Below, one piece after another: positions 1-11,172 of a DNA stretch of 64,000 nt. Each line of letters starts with the position of its first letter. Positions within the stretch are counted from its first letter, which is position 1. The DNA lies in assembly GCA_036346375.1 (NCBI GenBank), contig CM070517.1, positions 47,154,200-47,218,199 on the forward strand, in the 5' to 3' direction. The translations under genes and the position numbers were made by a program. A model generated the notes under the pieces. It was not told the DNA's origin. It searched no databases and was given only the letters and a program-made list of their open reading frames with translations. The stretch comes from Guadua angustifolia. Lineage: Eukaryota; Streptophyta; Magnoliopsida; Poales; Poaceae.

Positions 1-913
1 ATTTAGGCTACTAGGATTATTTTCATGATGTTTGAGAAGGTTCTGGTGATAAAAAATAACTTAACTACGGATTCCTTCATTATTACCTAAAGTTTATTCA
101 TTCGCATTAAGGTCTAAAGTAATATGATTACTTAGGGTTATTCAGCTATTACGATCAATATGTAAATTATGGTAAAATATGGTTATTTCTTCATAATACG
201 ATGATTTATACTTTGTATAACAATCCTAAGCTAATTCCATAAATTTTAGGCTTTTGGACAAGACTATAAACTCCTCGCTAAAATGGTTCATGCTTCACTT
301 AAAGACTATACTATTCAAAATCGGCAGGAAGGGGAAAATAAGGATTAATGTTTAAGGATTTTGAGCTACTTGGATTAATGTGCAAACTTTGATGAAATGA
401 AGTTATTTCTTTAGGATATGGTAGAATGAACTTTGCCTAGTGATTCTGGACTAGATTTACAAGTTTTACGATTTAGATGAGACATCATATTCATTGACGA
501 AAAGGCTTAAGTGGCAACTAAAGTTTACTACTCATGAAATCGGCCAAAAAGTGAATCACAAGGTTAACACTTAAGGGTTTTGAACTAGTAAGATTAATAT
601 GTAAACCTTAATGAAATAAGATTCTTTTTACAGAACATGGTAGTATAAACTTTGTACAGTGTCACTAAACTAGTTTTACTGATTTTAGTATTTAGACGAG
701 TTATTTTATCTATCGCTGAAATAGCCTAAATGACCACGATGAATAACGCTAAATCGGCTAACTTCATATTGAGTTTGCAACTACATTATACAAGATCTTA
801 AATTCATTTCAGGTGTTAGCAGGTAGTAATCCTAGAAATGTTTTAAAGTTGATTTGGAATTATTTTGCTTTTAACTGCAATAGATAAACTATTTACTTAT
901 TGTTATAACTAAC
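1..913 (-). repeat. Distal part of long Gypsy-type LTR copy A, interrupted by the SIRE element
   Basis: AT-rich sequence with no gene. It reads as the reverse complement of roughly 60240-61140, for example the blocks around 40-120 and 61000-61100, which share the string GGTTCTGGTGATAAAAA on opposite strands. Together with 12744-14915 it forms one LTR on the minus strand, opened at 913/12744 by the Copia insertion. The 5 bases CTAAC at 909-913 are the target site, duplicated at 12744-12748. The LTR continues beyond the left edge of the window, so neither its length nor its internal region can be seen. Confidence 0.8.
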
Positions 914-2514
914 TGAAAGCATCTAGGCCCCCATATGGTTATGGTTTTGATAATTAATGACAATCACGTGAAAAAGACTAACGATGTTTGTGCAAGTGAG
1001 TTGGAAACAGGATAAATGTATTCCTCGAAAGATGTTGAATGGCTTCAAGTGCTAAAATGGAAGGAATACGCGCAAAAGAAGCTAAAGAAGTGAAGGTATA
1101 AAATTTAGAAGTATTTTCTAGTCTTTTCACCGATCTCGGAGTTGGGAAAAAGATCGGGTTTTTAGGATAGTAGCCGTACTATCAAGGGGGACTTGATATG
1201 GGTCTTTGAATTTTGAAAGTGCATCAAATATGGCTAAATAGTTCATTTACTCAAACATGCATTCGAGAGAAAAATCAGATTCTGATTTTGACTTAAGTCC
1301 CAAGACTACTCATTGGATGGAGCGGTAGTATCAAGATTCATGTACTACCGGATGTTATATAGCGTAGCAAAATTACAGAGAGTGTTTATTTGTCACTTCT
1401 TGATTTCCTAGGGCGGCACTACCGCTTAGGGTAGAGCGGTAGTATCAAGATTCGCTGCACTACCGGCGCTTCAATGGCGTAGCTAAATTCGAAAGGCTGA
1501 TTTTCTCTTTTGTTTCGAACCCACTTGGCAAGCACTATCAAGATGGATCGGGCGGTAATCAAGATTTATGTACTACCGCACCTCGCCATAGCGGTAGCTT
1601 TATCCGAGCGTTTCATTTTTCGGTCTTCAGTGCGTACTATCAAGACCCAAGGGCAGAGTACTACCATGAAGTTTTTGCAATCAGAACGGCTACGTGTCGC
1701 AGCATTTATTGCGCCAGATAGTCAAGATATCAGGAGTGCGGTACTACTGCCCCTAGAGGGCTAGAGTACCGGCCTTGGCGCAAAATCAGGGTGAAGTGCA
1801 AATAACGGCTAGTTTGTGTGGGGTGGGGTTATAAATACCCCAAACCTGTATGTAGGGTTGGTTGGTGACTCCATTGAATACATTCTAAGCCCTAGCAACT
1901 CTCTCCACTCTCTTGTGCATTGAATTCTTGATTCTTGAGTTTTGGAGAGCAACAAGTGAGTGCATTGCATTAGTGAGCCATATTGATTGCACTCTTGAGT
2001 TCAAGCCTACGTCAAGTTTGTTACTCTTGGAGGTTGCCGCCTCCTAGACGGCTTGGAGGCGTGAGGCTCCGGTGATCTTCACAAAGGAGGTTGTGTGAAG
2101 ACCCGGGCGGTTGTGAAGGCACGAAGCTCGCCTACCCGAGCGGGAAGAGCTATCGCTAGTGATCGGGGAAGGCTCAAGCAAGTGGAGCCGGCTTGAAGGA
2201 TTTCAAGCTACCTCAACGTGGAGTAGGGGAGACCGGCAAGTCTCCGAGACCACGGGAAAAATTCTCTTGTCCATTAATTGTGGTTTGCTTATTTTTACTC
2301 TCGTGAAATTCTAGCAATTTGATTCTTGTGTGCTACTTGCTTAAGCAATTAATATACTTGCGTAGTGATATTATCTTGTGATCACTAGAATTGTTAAGTA
2401 TTAAATTCGGGAAAATTAGCACTTGTTCTTAGCAATCATTAAACCTGAATTTAGTGATATAAATTTTTAGAAAAGCCTATTCACCCCCCCTCTAGGCTCA
2501 TCCTCGATCTTACA
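914..2514 (+). repeat. 5' LTR of SIRE-type element
   Basis: 1601 bp, TG...CA bounded, matching 11173-12743. It carries a likely core promoter, GGTTATAAATACCCC near 1825-1845, followed by a short leader. The middle (about 1300-1780) holds repeated GGTAGTACCGC-like blocks on both strands that could fold; several of these are altered to TATCAAGAT. The small ORFs in it are not convincing genes. Confidence 0.93.
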
Positions 2515-2516
2515 AG

Positions 2517-2529
2517 TGGTATCAGAGCT
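2517..2529 (+). other. Primer-binding site (initiator tRNA-Met type)
   Basis: TGGTATCAGAGCT lies two bases after the 5' LTR end. It is the usual complement of the 3' end of plant initiator methionine tRNA and primes minus-strand DNA synthesis. Confidence 0.93.
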
Positions 2530-2568
2530 TGGTCTCTCTGTTTCGGCTTTATCACCTAGAGAGCAAGG

Positions 2569-4491
2569 ATGGCCAACGAGGGTATGTCAATTGGAAAAGC
2601 TCCCTTCTTTGATGGCACAAATTATTCTTATTGGAAAATTCGTATGACCGTCTATCTCAAAGCTATGAGTCCTAATATATGGAGAATTGTAAATGAGGGT
2701 TATGTTGTGACCACCGGTGCCGCTTTAACTGAGGAACAAAATGAAAGATTTATTCATCTAAATGCTCAAGCTATGAATGCTATATTTGGTGCCTTAAATG
2801 CGGATGAATTTAATCGTGTTAGTAATTTAGAAACCGCACATGAAATTTGGAATACACTCTCGGAAATTCATGAAGGAACATCCACCGTTAAGGAAGCAAA
2901 ATTGCATATGCTTAGAGTTAAATATGAAAGTTTCATTATGTTGCCTCATGAGAATATTAATGAAATGTATTCTAGATTGAATAATATCGTTAACGAGCTC
3001 AAGGGTCTTGGTACGACCTTGAGTGATGTTGATATTGTCAGGAAAATGCTTAGGGCTCTTCCGGAGAAGTACGAGACATTGGTTACCTTATTCCTCAACT
3101 CGCCAGAATTGCCAAGGATGACGCCAACCGGACTTCTTGGGAATCTCATCACAAATGAGCTATACAAGAAGGACAAGGAAGAGTTGTTGGAACAAAGCTC
3201 TTCCAAGAAGAAGAACATCGCCTTCAAAGCTAAGGCGGAGTCAAGTGATGAAGACTCCGAAGATGAGGACACCGAGGAGGAGATGGCGCTTCTAGTAAGA
3301 AGAATGAAGAAATTTATGAAGAGACGATCGAGCTTTAGCGGTCCGCAAAGGTACAAGAAAGGACAAAATTCTAACACTAACCGGTATGCTAATATCCGAT
3401 GTTATGAATGTGATGAAAAGGGACACATAGCCTCGCATTGCCCCAAGAAGAAGGATGACAAAGACAAATCATCCAAGAAGAAGAAGTTCTTTCAAGGCAA
3501 GAAGAAGCTATTCAAGAAATTCCAAAAGGATGGCAAGGGTGAAGCTCACATTGGGGAATGGGATTCCGAAGAAGAATACTCGGACTCCGATTCATCCGAA
3601 GATGAAGCTCCTTCAAAGAAAAAGGGGCTTGCCGGCATTGCTATCAAAGAGGCTTCATCACCTTTCGTCACTCCGCTATGCCTTATGGCTAGAGGAGAAA
3701 CTAAGGTAAACTCAAATGAAAATGATGAACCTTCGTATGATGAATTAATGGATATGCTTGAGGATTTAAATGAATATCTTGGCAAAGAGAAATCAAAATT
3801 TAAGATTTTGAGAAAAGAGTTTCTTTCTCTCAAAAATTCTTATGAGGAGCTAAAGGTAGCTCATGAGGTTCTCCTTGCCAAGGATCATTCAAAGTCTTCA
3901 AATGATATTGGAGTTGAATGTTACATTATTAATGATGTGTCTAAATTGGAAATTAACTCATGCCATGTTGAAAAATCAAATATAGCTACATCGTGTGATG
4001 ATTTAGTTGATTTGCCATACTCTAGTGCTAGCTCATGCCATGAAAATTTAATTGTCGAAAATAATGAGCTTAAAGAACAAGTGAATAAACTCAATAAAAG
4101 CTTAGATAGATGCTTTAAGGGTAAGGACACATTAAACAAAATCTTAGGTAGTCAAAGATGCTCATATAATAAAGAAGGTTTAGGATATGTGCCTAAAAAG
4201 AGCAAGAAAATAAGTAACAAAGCGCCGCGCTTTGTGAAATCAAATGGTAAATTTTGTTATAAATGCCATGAAATAGGACATCTAGCGAACGATTGTACTT
4301 TGAGTAAATCATCTAAGGATAATGTTCATGATTCATGTTATGTGCTTAAAAGAGATAGAAATGGTAAAGTCTTTGCTAAATTTGTTGGGACCCCGATAAT
4401 TGGCCAAAGAAAGAAAGCCGTTTGGGTTCCCAAAACCTTGGTCACTAACCTCCAAGGACCCAAACAAATTTGGGTACCTAAAAAGGCTTGA
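2569..4491 (+). CDS. gag: Gag polyprotein of SIRE-type Copia element
   Basis: An intact 640-residue ORF starting 40 bases after the primer site. Residues about 10-200 form the Copia-type gag core (DUF4219/UBN2 type), with FFDGTNYSYWKIRM near the start. A charged Lys/Glu/Ser-rich linker follows. There are two CCHC zinc knuckles, CYECDEKGHIASHC (about residues 278-291) and CYKCHEIGHLANDC (about 563-576). The middle (about 380-530) is predicted by eye to be coiled coil. The product would package element RNA into cytoplasmic particles. The frame closes with TGA at 4489-4491 before the protease, so pol is in a separate frame. The start was chosen as the first ATG, in MANEGMS. The frame is undamaged, unlike pol. 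Confidence 0.93.
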   Translation: MANEGMSIGKAPFFDGTNYSYWKIRMTVYLKAMSPNIWRIVNEGYVVTTGAALTEEQNERFIHLNAQAMNAIFGALNADEFNRVSNLETAHEIWNTLSEIHEGTSTVKEAKLHMLRVKYESFIMLPHENINEMYSRLNNIVNELKGLGTTLSDVDIVRKMLRALPEKYETLVTLFLNSPELPRMTPTGLLGNLITNELYKKDKEELLEQSSSKKKNIAFKAKAESSDEDSEDEDTEEEMALLVRRMKKFMKRRSSFSGPQRYKKGQNSNTNRYANIRCYECDEKGHIASHCPKKKDDKDKSSKKKKFFQGKKKLFKKFQKDGKGEAHIGEWDSEEEYSDSDSSEDEAPSKKKGLAGIAIKEASSPFVTPLCLMARGETKVNSNENDEPSYDELMDMLEDLNEYLGKEKSKFKILRKEFLSLKNSYEELKVAHEVLLAKDHSKSSNDIGVECYIINDVSKLEINSCHVEKSNIATSCDDLVDLPYSSASSCHENLIVENNELKEQVNKLNKSLDRCFKGKDTLNKILGSQRCSYNKEGLGYVPKKSKKISNKAPRFVKSNGKFCYKCHEIGHLANDCTLSKSSKDNVHDSCYVLKRDRNGKVFAKFVGTPIIGQRKKAVWVPKTLVTNLQGPKQIWVPKKA

Positions 4492-7400
4492 TTTTCTTTT
4501 GTAGGTGAACTACAAAACCGGTGGACGGCATTGAGTGTTGGATAGTGGGTGCACCCAACACATGACCGGTGACCGGAAGATGTTCACCACCTTTGATTCG
4601 GGAAATGGACAAAATGACAAGATCACGTTTGGAGATAATAGCAAAGGAAAGGTATTGGGCTTAGGTAAAATTGCTATATCAAACGACCTTTCTATCTCAA
4701 ATGTATCATTAGTTGAGACATTGAATTTCAATTTACTATCCGTTGCTCAAATTTGTGATCTTGATCTTATTTGCACATTCTCTAAAAATGATGTTGTTAT
4801 TACAAAAGAAAATGATAACTCGCTAGTGTTTAAAGGATTTAGATTTGGAAATTTATATTTAGTTGATTTCACTTCAAATGACTCATGTCTTCAAACTTGC
4901 TTAATGGCAAAAACATCTTTAGGATGGTTATGGCATAGAAGACTAGCTCATGTTGGAATGATTCAACTCAAAAAGTTATTTAAAAATGATTTAGTGGTGG
5001 GTTTGAAAGATGTGAAGTTTGAGAAAAATCGACTTTGTAGTGCTTGTCAAGCCGGTAAATAAGTCGCTAGTTCTCATCCGTCAAAAAGTATCATGTCCAC
5101 ATCTAGACCATTAGAGCTCTTACATATGGATTTGTTTGGCCCGACAACCTATAAGAGCATTGGAGGTAATTCTTATTGTTTAGTTGTTGTTGATGATTAT
5201 TCTAGATATACTTGGGTTTTCTTTTTAGATGACAAACCAAACCTCAAGTATTTTCAAAAGATTTGCTAAAAGGGTTCAAAACAAATTTGATTTTATAGTA
5301 AAGAAAATTGTAGTGATAATGGTTCCGAAGTTCAAAAATACAAAAATCAAGATTATTGTGATGAACTTGAATAAAGCACTAACTTTCCGCAACCTATACT
5401 CCGAACAAAATGGAGTTGTGGAACGGAAAAATCGTACATTAATTGAAATGGCAAGAACAATGCTAGATGAATATGGTACTTCGATAGTTTTTGGGCGAAG
5501 CAATCAATACCGCTTGCCATGCAACAAATAGGCTTTATTTGCATCGTCTTTTGAAAAAGACCTCTTATGAGCTTCTTGTTGGAAGAAGGCCTAACATTTC
5601 CTATTATCGAGTTTTTGGTTGCAAATGTTACATTTTGAAAAAGGGTGTTCGGCTCTCAAAATTTCAAAGTCGTTGCGATGAAGGTTTCTTGCTTGGCTAT
5701 TCTTGTAATAGCAAAGCTTATCGAGTTTTTAATAAAAACAAAGGTTTTGTTGAAGAAACATGTGATGTTGAGTTCGATGAGACTAATGGCTCTCAAGAAG
5801 AGCAAGAAAACTTGGATGATGTAGGTGAGGAAGGCTTAAGGGAAGCTATGAAGAATATGACAATTGGAGATGTGAAGCCGGAAGTGGATAGACAAGATCA
5901 ACCTTCATCTACTCAAGTTGAACCTTCAACTTCCATGACACCGAGTCAAATTCAAGCAATAAATGAGGAAAACAAGAATGACGAGCAACAAATTCAACCA
6001 TTGCCTCAAAGGATTCATCACGGTCTCTCCAAGGATCACCCAATAGACCAAATATTGGGTGACGTAAGTAAGGGTGTTCAAACTCGATCCCGTGTCGCTT
6101 CTTTTTGTGAGCATTACTCATTTGTATCTTCATATGAACCTACTCACATAGATGAAGCACTAAGTGATCCGGACTGGGTAAATGCCATGCATGATGAATT
6201 AAATAATTTTGCTCGTAATGATGTTTGGACATTAGTAAAAAGACCCAAAGAACATAATGTAATTGGCACAAAATGGATTTTTCGTAATAAACAAGATGAG
6301 AATGGTATTGTAGTAAGAAATAAAGCTAGATTAGTGGCACAAGGTTTCACTCAAATTGAAGGATTAGATTTCGGTGAAACTTTCGCACCCGTAGCTAGAT
6401 TAGAAGCCATTAGAATTTTGCTTGCATTTGCATCAAGCTTTGACATTAAGTTATATCAAATGGATGTAAAGAGTGCGTTCTTAAATGGACAAATATCCGA
6501 ATTGGTATTTGTCGAACAACCTCCCGGTTTTAAAAATTCCAAATATCCTAATCATATTTACAAACTCTCTAAGGCGCTATACGGACTCAAACAAGCTCCT
6601 AGAGCATGGTATGAGCGACTTAGAGATTTTCTACTCTCAAAGGGTTTCAAAATTGGGAAGGATGATACAACGCTCTTTACAAAAATAATTGATGATGAAT
6701 TCTTTGTATGTCAAATATATGTTGATGATATCATTTTTGGTTCTACTAACGAAGATTTTTGCAAAGAATTTGGTGATATGATGTCTAGGGAGTTTGAAAT
6801 GTCAATGATCGGGGAGTTGAGCTTCTTCCTTGGACTCCAAATTAAGCAACTCAAGAATGGGACATTCGTAAGTCAAATCAAATACACGAAGGACCTTCTC
6901 AAAAGATTTGGCATGGAGGACGCAAAGCCGATCAAGACTCCAATGGCATCAAACGGGCATCTCGACTTAAACGAGGGAGGTAAACCGGTAGATTTAAAGC
7001 TTTATAGATCCATGATTGGTAGTTTGCTTTACCTCACCGCATCTAGGCCCGATATTACGTTTAGTGTATGCATGTGTGCTCGTTTTCAAGCTTCTCCCAA
7101 AGAATGTCATTTAGTTGCCGTAAAAAGAGATTTAAGATATTTAAAACATTCCTCAAACATAGGGTTATGGTATCCTAAAGGTGCAAAATTTGATTTAATT
7201 GGATATTCGGATTCGGATTATGCGGGTTGTAAAGTGGATAGAAAAGCACCTCCGGAGTTGTCAATTGCTAGGTAGATCCCTAGTTTCATGGTTCTCCAAG
7301 AAGCAAAACTCCGTAGCTTTATCCACCGTCGGTTTAATACATATCCGCCAGAGTTGTTGCGCTCAATTGTTATGGATGAGGCAAACTCTAATGGATTATG

Positions 7401-7666
7401 GAATAAATTTTAAAAAGGTGCCTCTCTTATGTGATAATGAAAGCGCGGTTAAAATAGCCAATAATCCTATCCAACACTCAAGAACCAAGCATATAGATAT
7501 TCGTCATCATTTCTTGAGAGATCACGTGAGTAAAGGGGATATTGAGATTAGTCACATAAGAACGGAAAATCAATTAGCGGATATACTCACTAAACCATTA
7601 GATGAGACTAGATTTTGCAAATTAAGGAATGAATTAAATGTCATTGATATCTCTAATGTGGCCTAA
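4492..7666 (+). pseudogene. pol: Pol of SIRE-type element: protease, integrase, reverse transcriptase, RNase H (broken)
   Basis: The domain order is Copia. Protease has its active-site LDSGCTQHMTG at about 4535-4570. The GAG-pre-integrase zinc region (LWHRRLAHVG ... CSACQAGK) ends at about 5059, with a stop at 5060-5062. Integrase follows across broken frames: MDLFGP near 5130, DNGSE near 5320, then NGVVERKNRTLIEMA near 5410-5460. An open frame at 5491-7275 carries the rest of integrase and the reverse transcriptase (KARLVAQGFTQ, QMDVKSAFLNG, catalytic YVDD at 6718-6729). RNase H starts in this frame (GYSDSDYAG) and shifts frame near 7250; its C-terminal half (CDNESAVKIANNP, KHIDIRHHF, LADILTKPL) ends at 7666. 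There are at least one in-frame stop and several frameshifts, so no full polyprotein can be made. Sequencing error cannot be excluded for single-base lesions. Confidence 0.9.
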
Positions 7667-8560
7667 GTGATATTCCTTTGGTTGCTTAAATTGGTTTTTA
7701 TATTGTATGTGTTCTTTAGATGAGTCTCACATCAAGGGGGAGTAATATGCAATTCATGTATATATTACATCCCCTAAATGTGGAAAATTGAAGATTGTGC
7801 TATAAATATCTTAAAAGATAAAACTAGACTTTATGAGTCAAAATTATTTGGAAATAATCTATTTTGGATTTTCAAAGTGCAAAGGTTTCTCAAAGTCTTC
7901 ATTTAAAAATCAATTATTATGTAAATCTCATCTTTTGGAACTTATATCATGTTATAACCTATTTGTGTTTACAACGAAACAAATTTGTTTTAGAAGGCTT
8001 GATAAAATTCAAAATCGCGATCTATATTGATCTAATAAAGGCACATCTTGAGTTTTGCCCAAAGAGCTAGAATTGTCATACTTCTAGTTGCTTATGTGGT
8101 ATTTTCAACTCGAACAAGTCAAATCATTATTCCTTATTTAATTGTGTATAAAAGTTGTTGTTTTGTGCTTATTCTTATGATTGGAAATGTTCTAAAATTT
8201 ACTCAAAATTACCAGTATATCTATTGAGCAAATTCGCGGCCAAAATTCCTCTCTTCTCCCTCGCCACTGCCTCCAAGACTACCGGCCGCTACACGGCAGT
8301 AGTATCATAAGTGCGGTATTATCGGGTCCAGAGCAGTAGTACCGCCAGATCGCAAAATTGTGGGGCCACCTCATTTCTGCCGGTTCTCTGCCTTCTCTCT
8401 CTCTTCTTCAATTCCCCTCACCCGAAACCGCCTCCTCTTCCATTCCCGTGCGGCTCTCTCTCTCTCCCTCTCAAACCCTAAATCTTCTCCTCTTCGAATC
8501 CTTGAAGATTTCTGGGGTTTCTTCTATTGGACCTAAACCTTGTGACCTCCTCCACCGAAG
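7667..8560 (+). other. Internal spacer and gene-like leader before the third ORF
   Basis: Non-coding. A purine-rich AAGGGGGAG at 7734-7742 resembles the true polypurine tract at 11159-11171. About 8340-8560 is pyrimidine-rich with plant-leader-like CTCTCTC and AAACCCTAAA runs, and looks like a plant 5' untranslated region. Small ORFs at 7833-8070 and 8358-8624 show no recognisable domain. Confidence 0.6.
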
Positions 8561-8984
8561 GTATCTATCATCTCCTCCATTTCCTCTTGTTTCATCTCTT
8601 TTGAGCAATATAGGGTTTGAATGAAAGTTCAAAATGTGTAAACTTGTATTGAGGCAAAATCTTTGTGGATTAGGTGTAAAATAAAAGTCCTTAATATTCC
8701 CTAGACCCTAATCCTGGTTTAAATCATTAGTGCCTCAACATTGCTTCGAATTTGCCCAAAATCCTCCTCGGTCGCGCTCAAGCGGCACTACTGCCTTGGG
8801 AGCGGTAGAATCGACCTTTGCGGTACTACCGGTCTCCGAGAGCGGTAGTACCGCCGCTTGATCGCCAGAACGATCTTGAGCATTTTTGAGGTGATGTTTC
8901 TCCATAACATTTATGCATTTCACTTCTATCTATCAAATCCTATCCAATCAATTCTCATGTTCTCAATCCTTTGATCTTCTCTAG
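8561..8984 (+). other. Candidate intron in the leader of the third ORF
   Basis: A GT donor (CCGAAG|GTATCTATC) at 8561 and a pyrimidine-rich AG acceptor (TTGATCTTCTCTAG) ending at 8984 bracket 424 bp. The ATG of the third ORF lies three bases downstream, at 8988. The composition is AT-rich with a T-rich tract before the acceptor, as in plant introns. It is inferred by eye only; no transcript is available. Confidence 0.45.
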
Positions 8985-8987
8985 ATC

Positions 8988-10642
8988 ATGCCTCGCACTA
9001 AGGTTGCCGGAACCGGTCCATCTGGCGGAAGTAGAGGCAGAAGAAAGACAACGAAGGGTCGCGGTGTTCCAACCCCGGACACAGACAGTGATGATAGTGA
9101 CAATTCTTTCACTGTCGCTATGAGGACCACAAGAGCTAAAGGAAAGGGTCCTGTTGAGCCTTCCCAGGCTAAGAAAAGGAAAGTCCCCGCTCCAACTCCT
9201 CAAATAACTGGCAGTGACGACGAGACTGAAAGCGACAATGAGGAGAGCTCAGAGGAAGAAGAAGTGGTGCCTCCAGTTAGTAGGCACGATCCTTCTCAAA
9301 TTAAAGGAGATGACTATTATGCTCGCAGAAGTCAGAATCTGTATCTCCAACCTCGCTCCGCCCCAAATCCAAGATTCCATTCGTTGTTTCAAAGAGAGGG
9401 TGTTTGAGCAAATTTATCCGAGAAGGATTTTGCCAACCAGCGCTGGGTCAGTTGGAAGCATGTTCGAGAGCAGCCTGAGTTTGTTGGTATTCCTGAGTTG
9501 TTTGGTGGAGCTGGCTTATACAACTTCCTTGGTACAAGGACTGATTATCATGAGAAGGTCATCAAGCAATTTTATGCAACGCTTTATGTTTCTGAAAATT
9601 GTGAGCAAATCACCTGGATGACCGACTCTACCCGATACACTGCTTCCAAGGATGACTTTGAGCATGCCTTGGGAATCTTCCACAGTCATCATCCTAAAAT
9701 CCATGATGAGCCTCCTCTGTCCTTGGAACATGCTGCAACCTTCTATGACCAGTCTCATACCTTCAGAATTGGAAACTCAGCTGGTCTACAGCTCCAACCA
9801 AGCATGGTGAACAAAATTATTCGTGTCACTATTCATCCGAAGAGTGGCAATTTCGATGCTGTGAGAGGTCATGCCTGGAATGTCATTGCGAAGATCATGG
9901 CAAAAGAAAAGTTTGATGTGGTGGACTTCATAATAAGGGAGATGTCTCAATCTGCTAGGGATAGGGGGAAGACGATTTACTTTGCAATCAGATATCATGG
10001 CGCTTAATCCAGGAGAGTTGCCGAGTATAATGGTGCCACCCTACTCCTCACAAGCCATACAAGCCTCGAGTCGCTCCACCTCAAGTCTTGCATCACATCA
10101 CCGAGCAAGCCGCCAAGCAAGAGCTCCGCAAGCGCCCAAGCCCAAGCTCAAGCCGCTCAAGCTGCCTCCGTGCCCGATGCCTACCTTGCGAGTCACAAGC
10201 CATACAAGCCTCGAGTCGCTCCACCTCAAGTCTTACATCACATCGCCGAGCAAGCCGCTCAAGCAAGAGCTCAAGCCGGGCAAGCAGCCCAAGCCCAAGC
10301 TCAAGCCGCTCAAGCCGCCTGCGTGCGATGCCTACCTTGCAGTCTTGAGACTCTCCGCTCGATATGATGGCGGGTTTGCTCGACAAGAATCTTACATGCA
10401 GGGCCAGTTTGCACTCGTTATGGAGCTGCAGTACAACAATCGTCAGATGGTTGAGGATGTCCACGAGCGCTTGGATTCGCTTAGCACCTCTTTTGATGAC
10501 TATCGCTCATATCATCACCCTACCGTTGCCGTCCGGATGGCAAGAAGTGGTTCCCTTCCTATCATCCTCCTCCGTCATCCACTGGGATCCATGGTCTCCT
10601 CATCCGCCGCCTGATTCTGCTCCTGGCGATGGTGAAGAATAG
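8988..10642 (+). pseudogene. Third ORF of SIRE-type element (env-position, plant transposon-protein domain), broken
   Basis: Starting at MPRTKVAGTG, the first 139 codons give a basic then strongly acidic, low-complexity region (DSDDSDNS, DNEESSEEEEV). A TGA at 9405-9407 is in the same frame as the following stretch to 10007, which reads as a folded domain (PEFVGIPELFGGAGLYNF, VIKQFYATLYV, ITWMTDSTRYTASKDDFEHA). This resembles the 'putative plant transposon protein' domain (Pfam Transposase_32 type) found in many grass retroelements. Beyond 10007 the frame shifts through an Ala/Gln/Lys-rich duplicated region. It then reaches a helical segment (LVMELQYNNRQMVEDVHERL) and a Pro-rich tail ending near 10642. 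Its place after pol matches the env-like ORF of SIRE elements, but I see no clear signal peptide or membrane segment. Function unknown. Confidence 0.7.
10051..10340 (+). repeat. Tandem duplication of a ~145-bp unit inside the third ORF
   Basis: CAAGCCATACAAGCCTCGAG occurs at 10051 and again at 10196. The following sequence (CGCTCCACCTCAAGTCTT..., CAAGCCCAAGCTCAAGCCGCT) is repeated nearly intact. The unit length is not a multiple of three (145), so the two copies are read in different frames. Confidence 0.85.
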
Positions 10643-11158
10643 ACGGCATCTTGGCAATCCCCTTTTGGTCCTTGATGACAAAGGGGGAGAAGAATGAAGA
10701 ATTGAAGCTCAAATCTATCTATCGTTTGTAATAAACTTGTTTAACTCTTGTGGTTGTTGGATTTGAACTCTTTGTGTTTATTTATGTCATCGTTTTGCGT
10801 CTTGTTGAATATCTTTTGTGAACTCCGTCTTGAACTCAATTCTATGATCGTTTGCGCTAAACATTTATCCTTCTTATGAGTTTTGCATTATGTCATGTTA
10901 AATCATTCGAATTATATCATCTCTATTGTCATATAAAACTCATATACAAATGTGCAAAATTTATTGTTTATCCATGGCACATTTGTAGGGGGAGCTATAT
11001 TCTCATTTAGCAATATTTTCATTCAAATATCTTTTGTCCTCCAAAGACAAAATATTGCTAAATAAGAATCCCATGGTGTGAGTAATTGATTTCTATTGGT
11101 CACTCACACTAAATATCAATTTACTTCAATTCGCCTATGAGGATTGTCATCAATTACC
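10643..11158 (+). other. Non-coding 3' spacer of SIRE-type element
   Basis: AT-rich, with no ORF of note. A second internal purine tract AAAGGGGGAG lies at 10680-10689. A third short G-run follows CACATTTGTA near 10980-10996. Confidence 0.6.
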
Positions 11159-11171
11159 AAAAAGGGGGAGA
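11159..11171 (+). other. Polypurine tract of SIRE-type element
   Basis: AAAAAGGGGGAGA lies directly before the 3' LTR start at 11173. This is the expected primer for plus-strand DNA synthesis. Confidence 0.92.
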
Positions 11172-11172
11172 T

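Noticed and set aside
2517..2529. tRNA fragment
   Set aside because: It is the short retrotransposon primer-binding complement beside an LTR, not an RNA gene.
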